This document shows, piece by piece, positions 1 to 14,112 of a stretch of 64,000 bases of DNA. The translations under genes and the position numbers were made by a program. Numbering within the stretch: the stretch's first letter is position 1; the number at the start of each line of letters is the position of its first letter. Source of the DNA: Haematococcus lacustris (lineage: Eukaryota > Chlorophyta > Chlorophyceae > Chlamydomonadales > Haematococcaceae); the NCBI GenBank assembly GCA_030144725.1, contig JASKMD010000024.1:4165667-4229666 (forward strand). Reading direction: 5' to 3'. A model generated the notes under the pieces. The model had not been told where the DNA came from. It saw only the letters and a program-made list of their open reading frames with translations, and did not search any database.

Positions 1-637
1 TCAGGCCAAGCCTGCTCTTCTAGGAGATTTATCAGTTCGATGGCCGCGGGCGAAGCCGGGTCAATATTGGCAGGGAGCCGAGCTATGGCTGCGTCGCGAG
101 GACTGACAAGCCTTGCAGCATCCGCTGCTTCCCGGGCAGCGACTGCCTCGGGGGTAGGTGCAACAGTAGGCCCACGCCTAGCTGGTCGCAGCCTATAGAG
201 CCTAGCGAGAGCTTCATCCTCCGGGGTGATTGTATATTCAATTCGGGAAGTTCGACCCATTCTCGATATAATCGAGGCCGGGTGTTAACTGGCTTATCGG
301 TCGGAAACCACTTGTAACGTGCAGCCTTATAAAGGCGACGCTGGACCGTTTGAACCATGTGTAACACTGAGCCGGCCGCGAGGGCACCGAAGTGCGGGTA
401 CTGAAAGGGTCGGCCACAAGGCACCACCGTGAGAAGGCTAGGGCTTAGAACGGGGCCCCCTGGAATCGAACCAGCTGTCCTCACAGCTTACGCTGCTAGG
501 CTTTACCTGCCAACTCACACTAATGCGGTGTGACCGATTATCCTGTAGCTGCCTCGGGTTAACCGCGACAGCCCAGACGACACTAAGGGACTACGCGGAG
601 CGCGCCCTTACAGTAGGCTAGACTTAGTGAGGCAGCC
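1..637. other. Intergenic/mobile-element-derived stretch
   Basis: No gene recognised. A 133-codon minus-strand frame at 83-484 has no recognisable domain and overlaps a tRNA-like Pol III box, so it is probably chance. The sequence is less GC-rich than the genes to the right and continues into dispersed repeat material at 638. Confidence 0.4.
450..545 (-). repeat. tRNA-like Pol III promoter remnant (possible SINE head)
   Basis: Read on the minus strand, 472-462 is GGTTCGATTCC, a perfect match to the RNA polymerase III B-box consensus. It lies in a short T-arm-like hairpin (CTGG/CCAG). About 50 nt upstream is a degenerate A-box-like stretch (GAGTTGG), and a small anticodon-arm-like hairpin (CAGC/GCTG) lies between. 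No matching 7-bp acceptor stem is visible, so this is not a functional tRNA. A tRNA-derived SINE head or tRNA pseudogene is the best reading. Confidence 0.3.
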
Positions 638-809
638 CCTTTTGCTATTTAATTCGAGAGCTGAGCTAGCAGAGCAAAGCTGGACGAGTAGACGACCGTA
701 ACTCCAGGCCATGCTGCAGCGGCCCGCATAAACGCCGTCGGCCCATTAAAAGGATGCATGTGGTTGATGACAATTCGCATGACAATTCGCACTTTGGCCA
801 GTGGTAATT
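638..809 (+). repeat. Dispersed repeat, copy A
   Basis: About 170 bp that recurs in the same orientation at 7761-7959 with small indels. Shared blocks include CCTTTTGCTA at the left end, GAGCTGAGCTAGCAGAG, a block around CCATGCTGCAGCGGCCCGCA, and ACTTTGGCCAGTGGTAATT at the right end. This copy has two ACAATTCGCA motifs where copy B has a longer tandem run. It codes for nothing recognisable. Confidence 0.85.
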
Positions 810-1077
810 CATAATACAAAAAGAAATAATTGGCAAGGAGCACAGCAGTGGCAACTGCATCAATCCCTTGTTGATTAGGCTCCAAAAGGTGGGCAAACCT
901 TCCTCCATGCTGCCCACTCTGTTGATGCTTGTATGACAACCATCGAACTCAATCGAACTCTCCAGCCCTGCGTCACTGGCTAGGGAACTTAGCTGTGGAC
1001 CCCCTGCCAAGTTTTTAACTCATCCTGAGTTATCCCGAAACATGATTTTCCGAAACATGATTTTCCTGAGGAAACGC

Positions 1078-1266
1078 CGATATGTATAGTATAATGTCGG
1101 AGGCCGAGCTGTTACGGGAAAATAACGGTCGAGGCTGGGTCGAAAGTTGCAGTAAACGTCGAGGCGTAGCCGAGACGTTTACGCAACTTGAGACCTGGCC
1201 GAGACTGTTATTTGGACGTGAACAGCGCTGGCCGAGACATTATGCGATATCCCTATACATTACGGG
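1078..1266. mobile_element. Foldback (MITE-like) element
   Basis: A long imperfect inverted repeat. The left arm (1078-1160) and right arm (1173-1266) pair almost throughout around a 12-nt centre. Blocks that match after reverse complementation include ATGTATAG, ATAATGTC, AAATAAC, AAGTTGC and GTAAACGTC, in the same order in both arms. There is no ORF, so it would be non-autonomous. Two direct copies of CCGAAACATGATTTT lie just to the left (1035-1065). No clear target-site duplication was found. Confidence 0.6.
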
Positions 1267-1362
1267 CACACGATTTGAAGCCTCGCTGCTATTGCGGCTG
1301 TGCTCCACGCGTCGGAGACGACAGTAGAACCAGTGCGCAAACCACGCTCTTTCTTGGTGGTT

Positions 1363-1523
1363 GTGCACTTTTGCTGTAAATGTCTGCTCTTTCCCCGTAA
1401 ATGTATGCAAGTCGTGCACTTTTTCTGTAAATGTCTGCACTTTTCCCGTAAATGTGTGCAAACCGTGCACTTTTCTCGTAAATGTGTGCAAGTCGTGCAC
1501 TTTTCCTGTAATTGTTTGCAAGT
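1363..1523. repeat. Degenerate 24-30-bp minisatellite
   Basis: About six imperfect copies of a unit carrying GTGCACTTTT, then CCGTAAATGTGTGCAAG. Units vary by short indels. No family was recognised. The ORFs crossing it are by-products of the repeat. Confidence 0.75.
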
Positions 1524-2282
1524 CACCCCCTTTTCACTCTTTACCTTTCAGAGACAAACTTTCAGCCCCAGCCTTACCCATTCCAGCCTGCCCACCAGCC
1601 AAGATGCTTGACAGCACCTACACCGTCAGCAGCGGCAGCATTGGCGACGACGACGCAGTGATAACGACTTCAAAATCCTACAGTTCTACCTCACGCAATA
1701 GCACGTTTGGCAGCTGCGAAGCTTGACGGTGAGACGCGTTGACGGTCCTTAGCGTTGACCTCCTTTGACTTGCATCATTTGACCAACAACACCACGTTCG
1801 TTGCTTAAGAGGGTCCCCGGAGAACAACGTGGCAGGGCAGCCTAACACCGTTGTTGCAGCTGTCGCAGATTGCGTGGTCGCGCAGCCAAAACCGGCCATT
1901 GCAGATGAGGCAATGGAGCCTCGACGCTCTGGTCGCCTGTCTGGCGGCTTGCAAGTGTCGCATCGTCGTCTCTTGCAATTGTTATATCGTGGACTATAAC
2001 CATTGTGTTGCACCGCCCCGCAGCGCTGCAAACGAGAAAACTGGGCAGATCCTTAGCAGGTTTTTTTAAGCCCTGACATTGTGGACCTGGCAATCCGCAG
2101 CAAGGCAGCACCAGCAGCCATGATCAAGAACAAGAGTCAGCTGAACACCAGCTATATCATGCTGGAATCTGTCTTGCACAGTGGTAAATTCCCCGGTAAG
2201 CCCTCATGTTCCATAATGGCATGCCTTGTCATGTCCTGCATTGCTAACCCGCCTTTGCCATCTCATATGTTAGGTGGTGATC
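1524..2282. other. Unassigned stretch, no gene seen
   Basis: Several short overlapping frames on both strands, none longer than about 120 codons and none with a recognisable domain. No satellite is evident. Possibly decayed element sequence. Confidence 0.3.
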
Positions 2283-2800
2283 AAGCAAAACCCTGCTGCT
2301 GCTGATGATGATGCCATGTTGATGCTGTTGTTGCCCGGCTGCTTCTGCTGCTGCCCGGCTGCTGTCTGCTGCTGCCCTGCTGCTGCTGCTGCCCTGCCGC
2401 TCCTGCTGTCGCCCTGTTGCTGCTGTCGCCCTGCTGCGGTTGCTGCCCGGTTGCTACTGCTGCTGTCTGCTGCCCGGCTGCTGCTGCTGCTGCCCGGCTG
2501 CTGTCTGCTGCTGCTGCCCGGCCCCTGCTGCTGCCGCCCCACTGCTGCTGTCTGCTGCCCTGCTGCTCCTGCTGCCCTGCCGCTCCTGTTGTCGCCCTGC
2601 TGCTGCTGTCGCCCTGCTGCTGTTGTTGCCCGGCTGCTACTGCTGCTGTCTGCTGCTCGGCTGCTGCTGCTGGCGCCCTGCTGCTGTCTGCTGCCCGGCT
2701 GCTGCTGCAGCTGCCCGGCTGCTGTCTGCTCCTGCCCGGCTGCTGTTGCTGCTGCTGCCCGGCTGCTGCTGCTGCTGCCGCTGTTGCTGGCCTGGGGGCG
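2283..2800. repeat. CTG-rich low-complexity tract (CTGCTGCCCGGCTG family)
   Basis: Irregular alternation of CTGCTG with CCCGGCTG, CCCTGCTG and TCTGCTGC blocks over about 500 bp. It is open in most frames on both strands because the unit has no stop codon. The predicted peptides (poly-Cys/Leu/Ala or Gln/Ala/Gly) are artefacts of composition. Confidence 0.8.
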
Positions 2801-2899
2801 GTGTCCCCGGCAGTTGGCCAGGCGGCCCCTTGCAGCTGGCCCGGCGGCGGTGCCCCTGGCAGTTGGCCAGGCGGCGGTGCCCTTGGCTGCTGGCATGGC

Positions 2900-4379
2900 T
2901 TATGCGACACCCAGCATCGGGCCGGGCCTTGCCGCTCCCTGGCCGTGCATCCCCAATGCACCATAAATTGATCCGCAAGCAGCGCAACGCCTAGATGACT
3001 TCCACGCCCACGAAGCAGCTGGCAAGCCTCTGAAGATGAAGCTTCTGGCAGCTACTGCAGCTATCTAGGGTTACTTTTATTACATGCGTTGCGGGCTGTA
3101 GAGTACTAGGTTAAGCAAAAATCTTGCCTGCCGACATTGTTTGTAATTGTTGTGCTTGCTGTAATTGCCCGAGTCTGGTCAACATATCCGTATAAATCTA
3201 CAATTACGACAATATAACAATAAATTATTCTCCCGTAATGTATAGGGATGACTGAATATGATTGGAATATGATTTTCACCGTTTGTAGGGCGGTGGAGAA
3301 GAGTTGAGACTTAGCGAGCGGAGAGTAGGCTAGCTCACTAAGCCACGGCCATATCTGCCAAGGGGGCCCACAAGGCAGTTGATATGTCCATGCTGAAACA
3401 TGATCAAAAATGATATGGTCGCGCCCTAGTGCACATGCGTGCAGGCATGGGCTTGTCCTCCAAATCCCACCCCTACAAATGGATAAGGTTCCCAAATAGA
3501 CATCTCTATGTCCATGTAGTAAATAGTATAGACTAGAGAGTAGGGTGGTTCCCCCCCCTAGGTAATATTAACAATAGCTATATTAGCCAGCCAACCATAT
3601 TAGCTAATAATAGCTCCCAATCCTTGTCGCGCCTTCGTTTGATTCCTAGCGCGATAGCTGCGCCTGGCGGCGTTGCGACCCTGCGCACCAAGTTGATGAT
3701 CTCCATCTCCGTCGGACCGTTGGCGGCAGTCAGAGAGTTGAGGAGAGGGAGATGGAGATGGAGGGCCAACGGAGATGGAGAACAATAGATGGAGAGAAAG
3801 ATATCTCTTTTCTCTTTTCTCTTTTCTCCGTCCATTGGAAACGCGCTGTATGACTCTATATGCATGTGAATGTTAACTGCAACAATGATGACAATGAGTT
3901 CTCCCGTTGAAACCGCTAATAGCTCTGCGATTGTCTAGGGCAAGGTTTCCTTTTTTTTAGCATGGAGCGACTAGACTATCTCTATTCTAGTCAAAAATAG
4001 TACTATTTCGACTAGTACTATATCTAGTCTATTTATAGTCTATTTTACGAACCTTACAAATGGAAGGGGGGCAATGCTGCCCGCTGTGCGTGTTGTGTGA
4101 AGTTTGCCCCAGCTGGCACTGGCTGGGTGGAGATCCATGTGGAGCTACAGCCAACACCCGGCCCTGCTGGCACTGCTGCACCTACCGGGGCTCTCCATCC
4201 TCACCAGGCCTGCCACCAACCCTGTGACCTCACCTGCCGAGGAGCAACAGCCCATCATGTGAGTGCCCCTGCTGGATGATGGGCTGACATAGCAAACCAG
4301 CTGAACAACATCAGTTGCACACCCAGGTTGCAGCCTGTTTTGGCCCATTCCACCTAGTACCCTGGTGGAAGCACCACTC
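2900..4379. other. AT-richer unassigned region with palindromes
   Basis: No gene recognised. Notable elements: TCTCTTT-type repeats at 3796-3828; an inverted pair of CTCCATCTCCGT (3701-3712) with its near complement at 3766-3780; and a cluster of CTAGTC/TAGTACTA motifs at 3965-4050 that includes a perfect 14-bp palindrome, AAATAGTACTATTT, at 3995-4008. This AT-rich island contrasts with the GC-rich genes and may be element-derived. Confidence 0.4.
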
Positions 4380-4560
4380 GTCACACTCCTGTGTTACTGC
4401 AAACCAGGTGGTGTGTTACTTGCTGGCAGAGCATGACATGGACATGCGGCAGTTGTAAATGTGGTCTGACGGGTGTGCAGGGCAGTTCAAGGGCGCCCCA
4501 GCCATGCGTAAAGTGTACCGCAGTGTACCGCAGCGGAGAACTCTGCATCCAGCGTTTTGG
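4380..4560 (+). pseudogene. Transposase-like fragment (WSDGCAGQFK motif), broken
   Basis: One frame reads NQVVCYLLAEHDMDMRQL, then a TAA stop, then MWSDGCAGQFKGAPAMRKVY. A Trp-Ser-Asp-Gly-Cys/Ala-x-Gln-Phe/Tyr-Lys motif is common in uncharacterised transposase-like proteins of algae and animals; that association is from memory and the exact family is not established. The TAA directly before the motif and further stops downstream show it is decayed. It lies about 0.9 kb left of the element-type ORF at 5489, so both may derive from one element or from two nested copies. Confidence 0.4.
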
Positions 4561-5488
4561 GTGTTGTGAAGCAGCCCTTCAAAGGCCCATCGCACAGAGC
4601 GGAACCGTTCGCGTGCCTGGCAGACTGCCGGTCACCGTGGGTGCCAGCAGCTCGGGCGCGCAGGCACAAGCGCGACGCAGAAACAGGGCGTTCCGCGTTA
4701 AAATGACAACTCAACTCTCACCAGGCACGCCGCAAAGTCAAATGTCCCTTACGTGGTGGTTCAATGGGAGGGGTAGCCGTACTTACTTTCAAGTGTTTCT
4801 GTCAGGCGTTCCCAACATGGGGTTGGTAATCTTCATGCAACTATAGCCCACCTACTCCATCATTTGATGTAACGCTTTTTGATTTGCTGCGTCTGCTCCA
4901 TTGCGATATTGCGCGTTTAATGTAAGACCGGATTTGCCATCGGAGTCATTCGATGCGGGCAGCTACATGTGACCCCGGATGTGTCCCAATCACAGACCGT
5001 GGTTAGCTACACTGGTAAGCTACGTCCTTGGCTATCCGTTAGCGATGCACGACATGTCGGTGGCGCACACCAACGAAGTCCGGCAAACATGGCTGCGCGA
5101 GCTTCCTGATGGTGCAGGCCGCTTGGCGAGGATGTGAGGATTCCCTTAAGTGTATACGGCAGCGCTACATCGCTATAATGGTGGGCGTCAGGCTAGCAAA
5201 CCCACCCACCCCTCAACATCTTTGCTGCTTTTTGCCACCGCCGCTGAGCTCCAGCCAAACTCCATACACTCTTGTCCAAGATGACTCTTATTGGATTTAC
5301 GCACGATGATTAAGACCACTTCAAAGACACATCAATTGTTGGCTGCAGGTGTATGATGAGTAGGCACTCCCCTCCACCACCCCCTTCCAGTCCACCCAAC
5401 CCTACTCCCGCCCATCCCCGCCCATCCCAACTCTCCAGCCCTCCCATCCTCCCACCCACTCCCACTCCCTCCCACCCCCTGCAAGCCA
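4561..5488. other. Unassigned, no clear gene
   Basis: Short frames only. The segment 5360-5485 is a C-rich pyrimidine tract ending in CCCTGCAG directly before the likely ATG at 5489, so it is best read as an intron 3' end or 5' leader. Reading it as a proline-rich N-terminus of the next gene looks wrong. Confidence 0.35.
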
Positions 5489-7079
5489 TGGGCAAGAGGC
5501 CGAGCAAAGCTCTCCGTGCCCATCTGAAGGCGTTGAATAGCTCTCCCCAGGCAGGCCACCGCCACTGCCCTAATGGTATGAAGGCTGCGGTGGGCAGGGC
5601 ACATGCTAAGGTGCAGCGGCTGCGGGATGTGGAGCAGTCCCTTATGGGCACCGTGGATGGGTTGCAGGGCGATCTGGACGACCTGCAGGCAGCGCACCAA
5701 CGCCTGCAGGATGAGCATGCGGCTTTGCAGCAGGTGGCATTCAGAACAGCAGCTACCAATCGCTCCCTACAGGCTGCTCGACGCCGCCTCCAGGGTCAGG
5801 TGCATATGTACCGGCACAAATGCCACCCCCACCACTCCCCACTCACTTTCAAGCAGAGGCAGCAGCTGCTGGTTTTGGAGCAGCACCCCGTCTCAGTGGA
5901 GGTGTTGAGGCGGTGTGCAGAGGCTGGGTACGGAAGGCTGGATAGCCATGGCCGGCCCATGGGCAGCATGCCAGAGCAGCTCAGCCCAACCGGCATCGCA
6001 CCCTCACCAACAGACACCTTCATTCCAACTCAAGAGGGCCCTGTGGGGAGGCCAACAGCCAGGACTGCACCCTATAATGCTCACCACTGCTTGAGCACCG
6101 TCAGGTTGCATCTAGAGACCGGTGTCAGCCGCCGTGCCCTCTCCAAGTGCCGGCAATTCTTCGTCTCTGAGCAGTGCGTCCTCCCCAACCCACACCGGCC
6201 AGGCAAGACATCCACAGTTGGGCGTGAATTCCACATCGTGTCCACCTACATGCGGCGCAAGACCCTTGGTAAGAAACAAAGGGGAAGGCAGGGTGGCGTG
6301 GGTGGGAAGGGGCTGGGAGAGAGTGGAAGGGGGTGGAAGGGAGTGGTAGGGGGTGGGAGGGGGGGGCTGAGGGGGGGGCTGAGGGGGGGCTGAGGCTGGG
6401 AATAACCGCATGTCTTTGCTCTGCTGCCTGCTTTCAGACCAACTATTGCGCGCAAAGGCAATACACCTGCAATTTGATGGGTGCACATGCGATCGCCATG
6501 GCAAGGTGCTCGTATTGCGAATGACAGCAAAGCAGCTTCAGTCATACCTCCAGTTTCACAAGCAGGAGGTACACACCAGCTGGAGGGTACCCAAGCTACA
6601 GAGCCACGTGTGCACCCACATCCGTGGGAAGCTCGCCGCAGCTGCGCCCCCTCAGCAGCAGCTGACACCTGCAGGCACCACCCCTGAGCTGGCTGTGCCT
6701 GCTGGTGCACCCCCTCAGCAGCAGCAACAGCTGGCAGCGGCAAGCACGTCACGTTAGCGTGAGGCACCTGCAGCTAACAAGTCGAGGGCAGCAAAGCAAG
6801 GTGAGACAACACCACGTACTGCACCTAGCACCTGGTTTAAGCGTAGTACAGCAGCCGGTAATGCACTAGCGCCAGCAGCAGCTCCAGAAGCTGATAGTGG
6901 TATCCAGTCGTCACGACTACCGTCGTCGCGTCCACATGCCAAAAGCAAAACATGTTCCGACTGCTGCTGCGTGTTGCAGGTGCCACTCACAACAGCGTGG
7001 CGAAGCGTGCTGGTGCGGCGCGCCTCGCATGTGGTGAAATCGCATGAATTCAAATGTCGATCTTTGGGCAGGCACTGAG
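5489..7079 (+). pseudogene. Element-type coiled-coil protein gene, interrupted by one TAG
   Basis: Likely start MGKRPSK at 5489, just after a pyrimidine tract and CAG. Exon 1 runs to 6268, where GTAAGA is the donor, and exon 2 starts at 6438 after TTTCAG; the junction keeps frame. Residues of about 30-115 are heptad-rich (repeated Leu-Gln) and look like a coiled coil. Exon 2 begins DQLLRAKAIHLQFDGCTC. The frame meets TAG at 6755-6757, then stays open for another 106 codons to a TGA at 7077-7079, with similar Ala/Pro/Gln-rich composition and a Cys cluster near 6954-6975. TAG is a genuine stop in the neighbouring genes, so this looks like a recent nonsense mutation in an element-encoded protein. 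An alternative is that 6757 is the true end. Function not recognised. Confidence 0.45.
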
Positions 7080-7494
7080 CACCGCTGAGAGCGAGATAGT
7101 TTCTGCTGCGTCTGCCACATCGTAGCTATGAGTCTCCTCTGTTCGAAGCACTGTTTACATATATTTTTGACTGAGTGGCTGCGGAGATACAGGCTTCGTA
7201 TCACAGGGGGGTGGTTTTCAGGTAGTTGGGAACGCCTGAGTTTCTGAATCATGTCGCATGATTCATGCGGGCTTTGCCACGAGCAGTTGCCGTGTCCAAC
7301 CACGCTGAGCGGCACCTGCAAACATCTAAAGACGGGCGCTGCAGTCAAATGGGCCCCCATGGCGACCAATGCGTTGTAACGCACGCAGACACACAGGGCT
7401 GGAGCTGGCAGGCGATGGATGTGCCCTTGCTAAGTCCCTAGCGACTTGGTATTGGTGCCCTGGCCATTGCGCGTGTGGGCGTGTAGGCCATCAC

Positions 7495-7700
7495 TTTGCT
7501 TGGCAAGTTGTGTCCGCTACCTCAAACCCGCTCTGCGCTTGGGTGAGGCAGCAGTTGGGATGACTGGACCCGGGGCTGCACCAGCGCCTGCTGCCAGCTG
7601 CTGCTAGGGGGGGGGGCAGATGGGGTGGGTGGCCCAAGGGCTGTTGCAGCACCTGCTGCCAATTGTTCCCAGCACCGGGGGTGGACGACCAACGGCTGTG
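7495..7700 (+). repeat. Dispersed element fragment related to 50007-50325
   Basis: Begins with GCTTGGCAAGTTGTGTCC, matched by GCTTGGCAGATTGTGTCC near 50011. It then carries two units encoding PGAAPAPAASCC and AVAAPAANCS, matched by SPGIAPAPVASCC and GVAPAPVANCS in the 66-bp repeats at 50112-50320. Stops and G-run length differences break the frame here. A dispersed, once-coding repeat is inferred. Confidence 0.55.
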
Positions 7701-7760
7701 GGCCTTGGCTGTGGTATAGGATGACACCACATCTGTGGCCTGCTCAGCTAGACAGGTAGT

Positions 7761-7959
7761 CCTTTTGCTACCTAATATGAGAGCTGAGCTAGCAGAGAAT
7801 GGCTAGAGGAGTAGACGACCTGCCGCGTTCAGGCCTTAACTCCAGGCCATGCTGCAGCGGCCCGCATCGACGCCGTCGGCCCATCAAAAGGATGCATGTG
7901 GTTGATGGCAATTCGCATGACAATTCGCATGACAATTCGCACTTTGGCCAGTGGTAATT
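7761..7959 (+). repeat. Dispersed repeat, copy B, upstream of a kinase gene
   Basis: Same orientation as 638-809, with an extra block (GCGTTCAGGCC) and a longer ACAATTCGCATG run. It ends about 90 bp before the ATG of the kinase gene at 8047, so it occupies that gene's promoter or 5' leader. A TATATAC stretch follows at about 7989. Confidence 0.85.
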
Positions 7960-8046
7960 TTGCAGCGAATGCGCTGACCGCGCATTCATATATACTGCCA
8001 TGCCTGACATGCATCATACGTTTTGAGACTCTAACGTGGAGGGAAG

Positions 8047-12901
<4,855 letters not shown>

Positions 12902-14112
12902 ACAGCACCCAGCACAGCACCGGTGGGGCCTGGGGCTGGCCAGGGGCCAGTGCAGCGTCACTGGTCAGTCCGTGTGTTTGATGCTCCCAAGCCCTTGTGG
13001 GAGGCAGTGCTACCACCACAGTGATCAGGCGGGAGGCGTCGGGGTCACATTCTCCTTGCTGCAATCTTTATGAAGGATTCCGCTTGGCCAGCGGGGGGTC
13101 AGGCCACCTTGTTGCTGGGGAGGCCCAGCTCCCAAGCCTTGGTGTGCAGCCATGCACTGTGAGTCAGCATGCGGTACAGGGTCGCCGCAAGGGCGAGAGT
13201 GTAGATGAGGCAAATGCATAGCAGCACCAGGGGCCTGCGCACAGGTCAAGCTGCAGCGCTTGCAGGCCTTGCCTGACTTGGGGTTGTCTAGACATGGCTG
13301 TGAGCTGTATGCGGAGCATGAAATACGTCAGGGAGAGAACCCCTAGGGAGCATTTTTAGTTGAAAGACGTTCGAGCCATGTTTTGCCATGACAACCTTGC
13401 GATGAGAGATGACACTGCGACTATGTGCAACACTGAAAAGTAAGTGAAAGGTGCAGAGCCTCCCCACTCGGTGGCCTCCCCACTCCCCTTAGTTGTGATG
13501 GTCGCCTTGTGGTCTGCTCCACCTGGTGTTCATACCTCTTCTTATCAGCTAAGCAGGCGTGCAGGAGTGCACACCCACTGCTTACATGGCCTGCCTGGCT
13601 CTGGCGTAACGGGCTTACTTGCCCACCTGTACAGCCAGTGATGTATCGATACACGTATTACCCATCACTGTGTACAGCTCAGGTAGGGTCAGGCTCAGCT
13701 GCCAGGCCCTGGTGGCAGGATGTACAGGTCTATGTCAGGCAGGGACGGGGCCAAATCAGGCTACCTGGTAGGGTTGCTTGGGGAGCTCATCACATCCCTG
13801 CTGGACACGGGTCGCAACCTCCGAGGGAGTCCCCATCCTTGGCTGGGCTGGGCCGGGCTGGGGACGTTGCTGGGGTGGGACGACCAGGACTAAGGACGCT
13901 TGTTGGGTTGGGAACGCTTGCGTGGCTTTGAGCCTTACGAGGCTGAGGGGGGGAGGGGCGTGCGGTTGGGGATGGCAAGAGCAGCTTGTGAGGGGACCGC
14001 CGTGTGAGATACCCAATCAGCAGCAGCGGGGAAAAGACGCGAAACGGGAAGGACGGGTCGAGACGCGTGCATCGTGGCAGGCCGTAAAGTCTTCAGCAAT
14101 GTGGGACGGACA
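12902..14112. other. Convergent intergenic region between the kinase and dehydratase genes
   Basis: Holds the 3' flanks of two genes that converge. No ORF with a recognisable domain. It contains the hairpin at 13627-13677. On the minus strand a TGTAA (13587-13583) lies about 525 nt past the dehydratase stop; it could be a distant polyadenylation signal but is weak. Confidence 0.5.
13627..13677. repeat. Inverted repeat, potential cruciform or RNA hairpin
   Basis: Left arm CTGTACAGCCAGTGATG (13627-13643) pairs with right arm CATCACTGTGTACAG (13663-13677), leaving a small bulge. The start of the loop also forms a perfect 12-bp palindrome, TGTATCGATACA, with the arm end. It lies between two convergent genes. 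Confidence 0.75.

Noticed and set aside
462..545. Functional tRNA gene on the minus strand
   Set aside because: Perfect B box but no acceptor stem and a degenerate D arm.
2270..2994. Cys/Leu- or Gln/Ala/Gly-rich proteins of about 200 residues
   Set aside because: CTG-rich low-complexity DNA open in most frames on both strands.
5353..5488. Proline/serine-rich N-terminus beginning at 5353
   Set aside because: C-rich tract ending in CTGCAG directly before ATG at 5489 looks like an intron end or leader.
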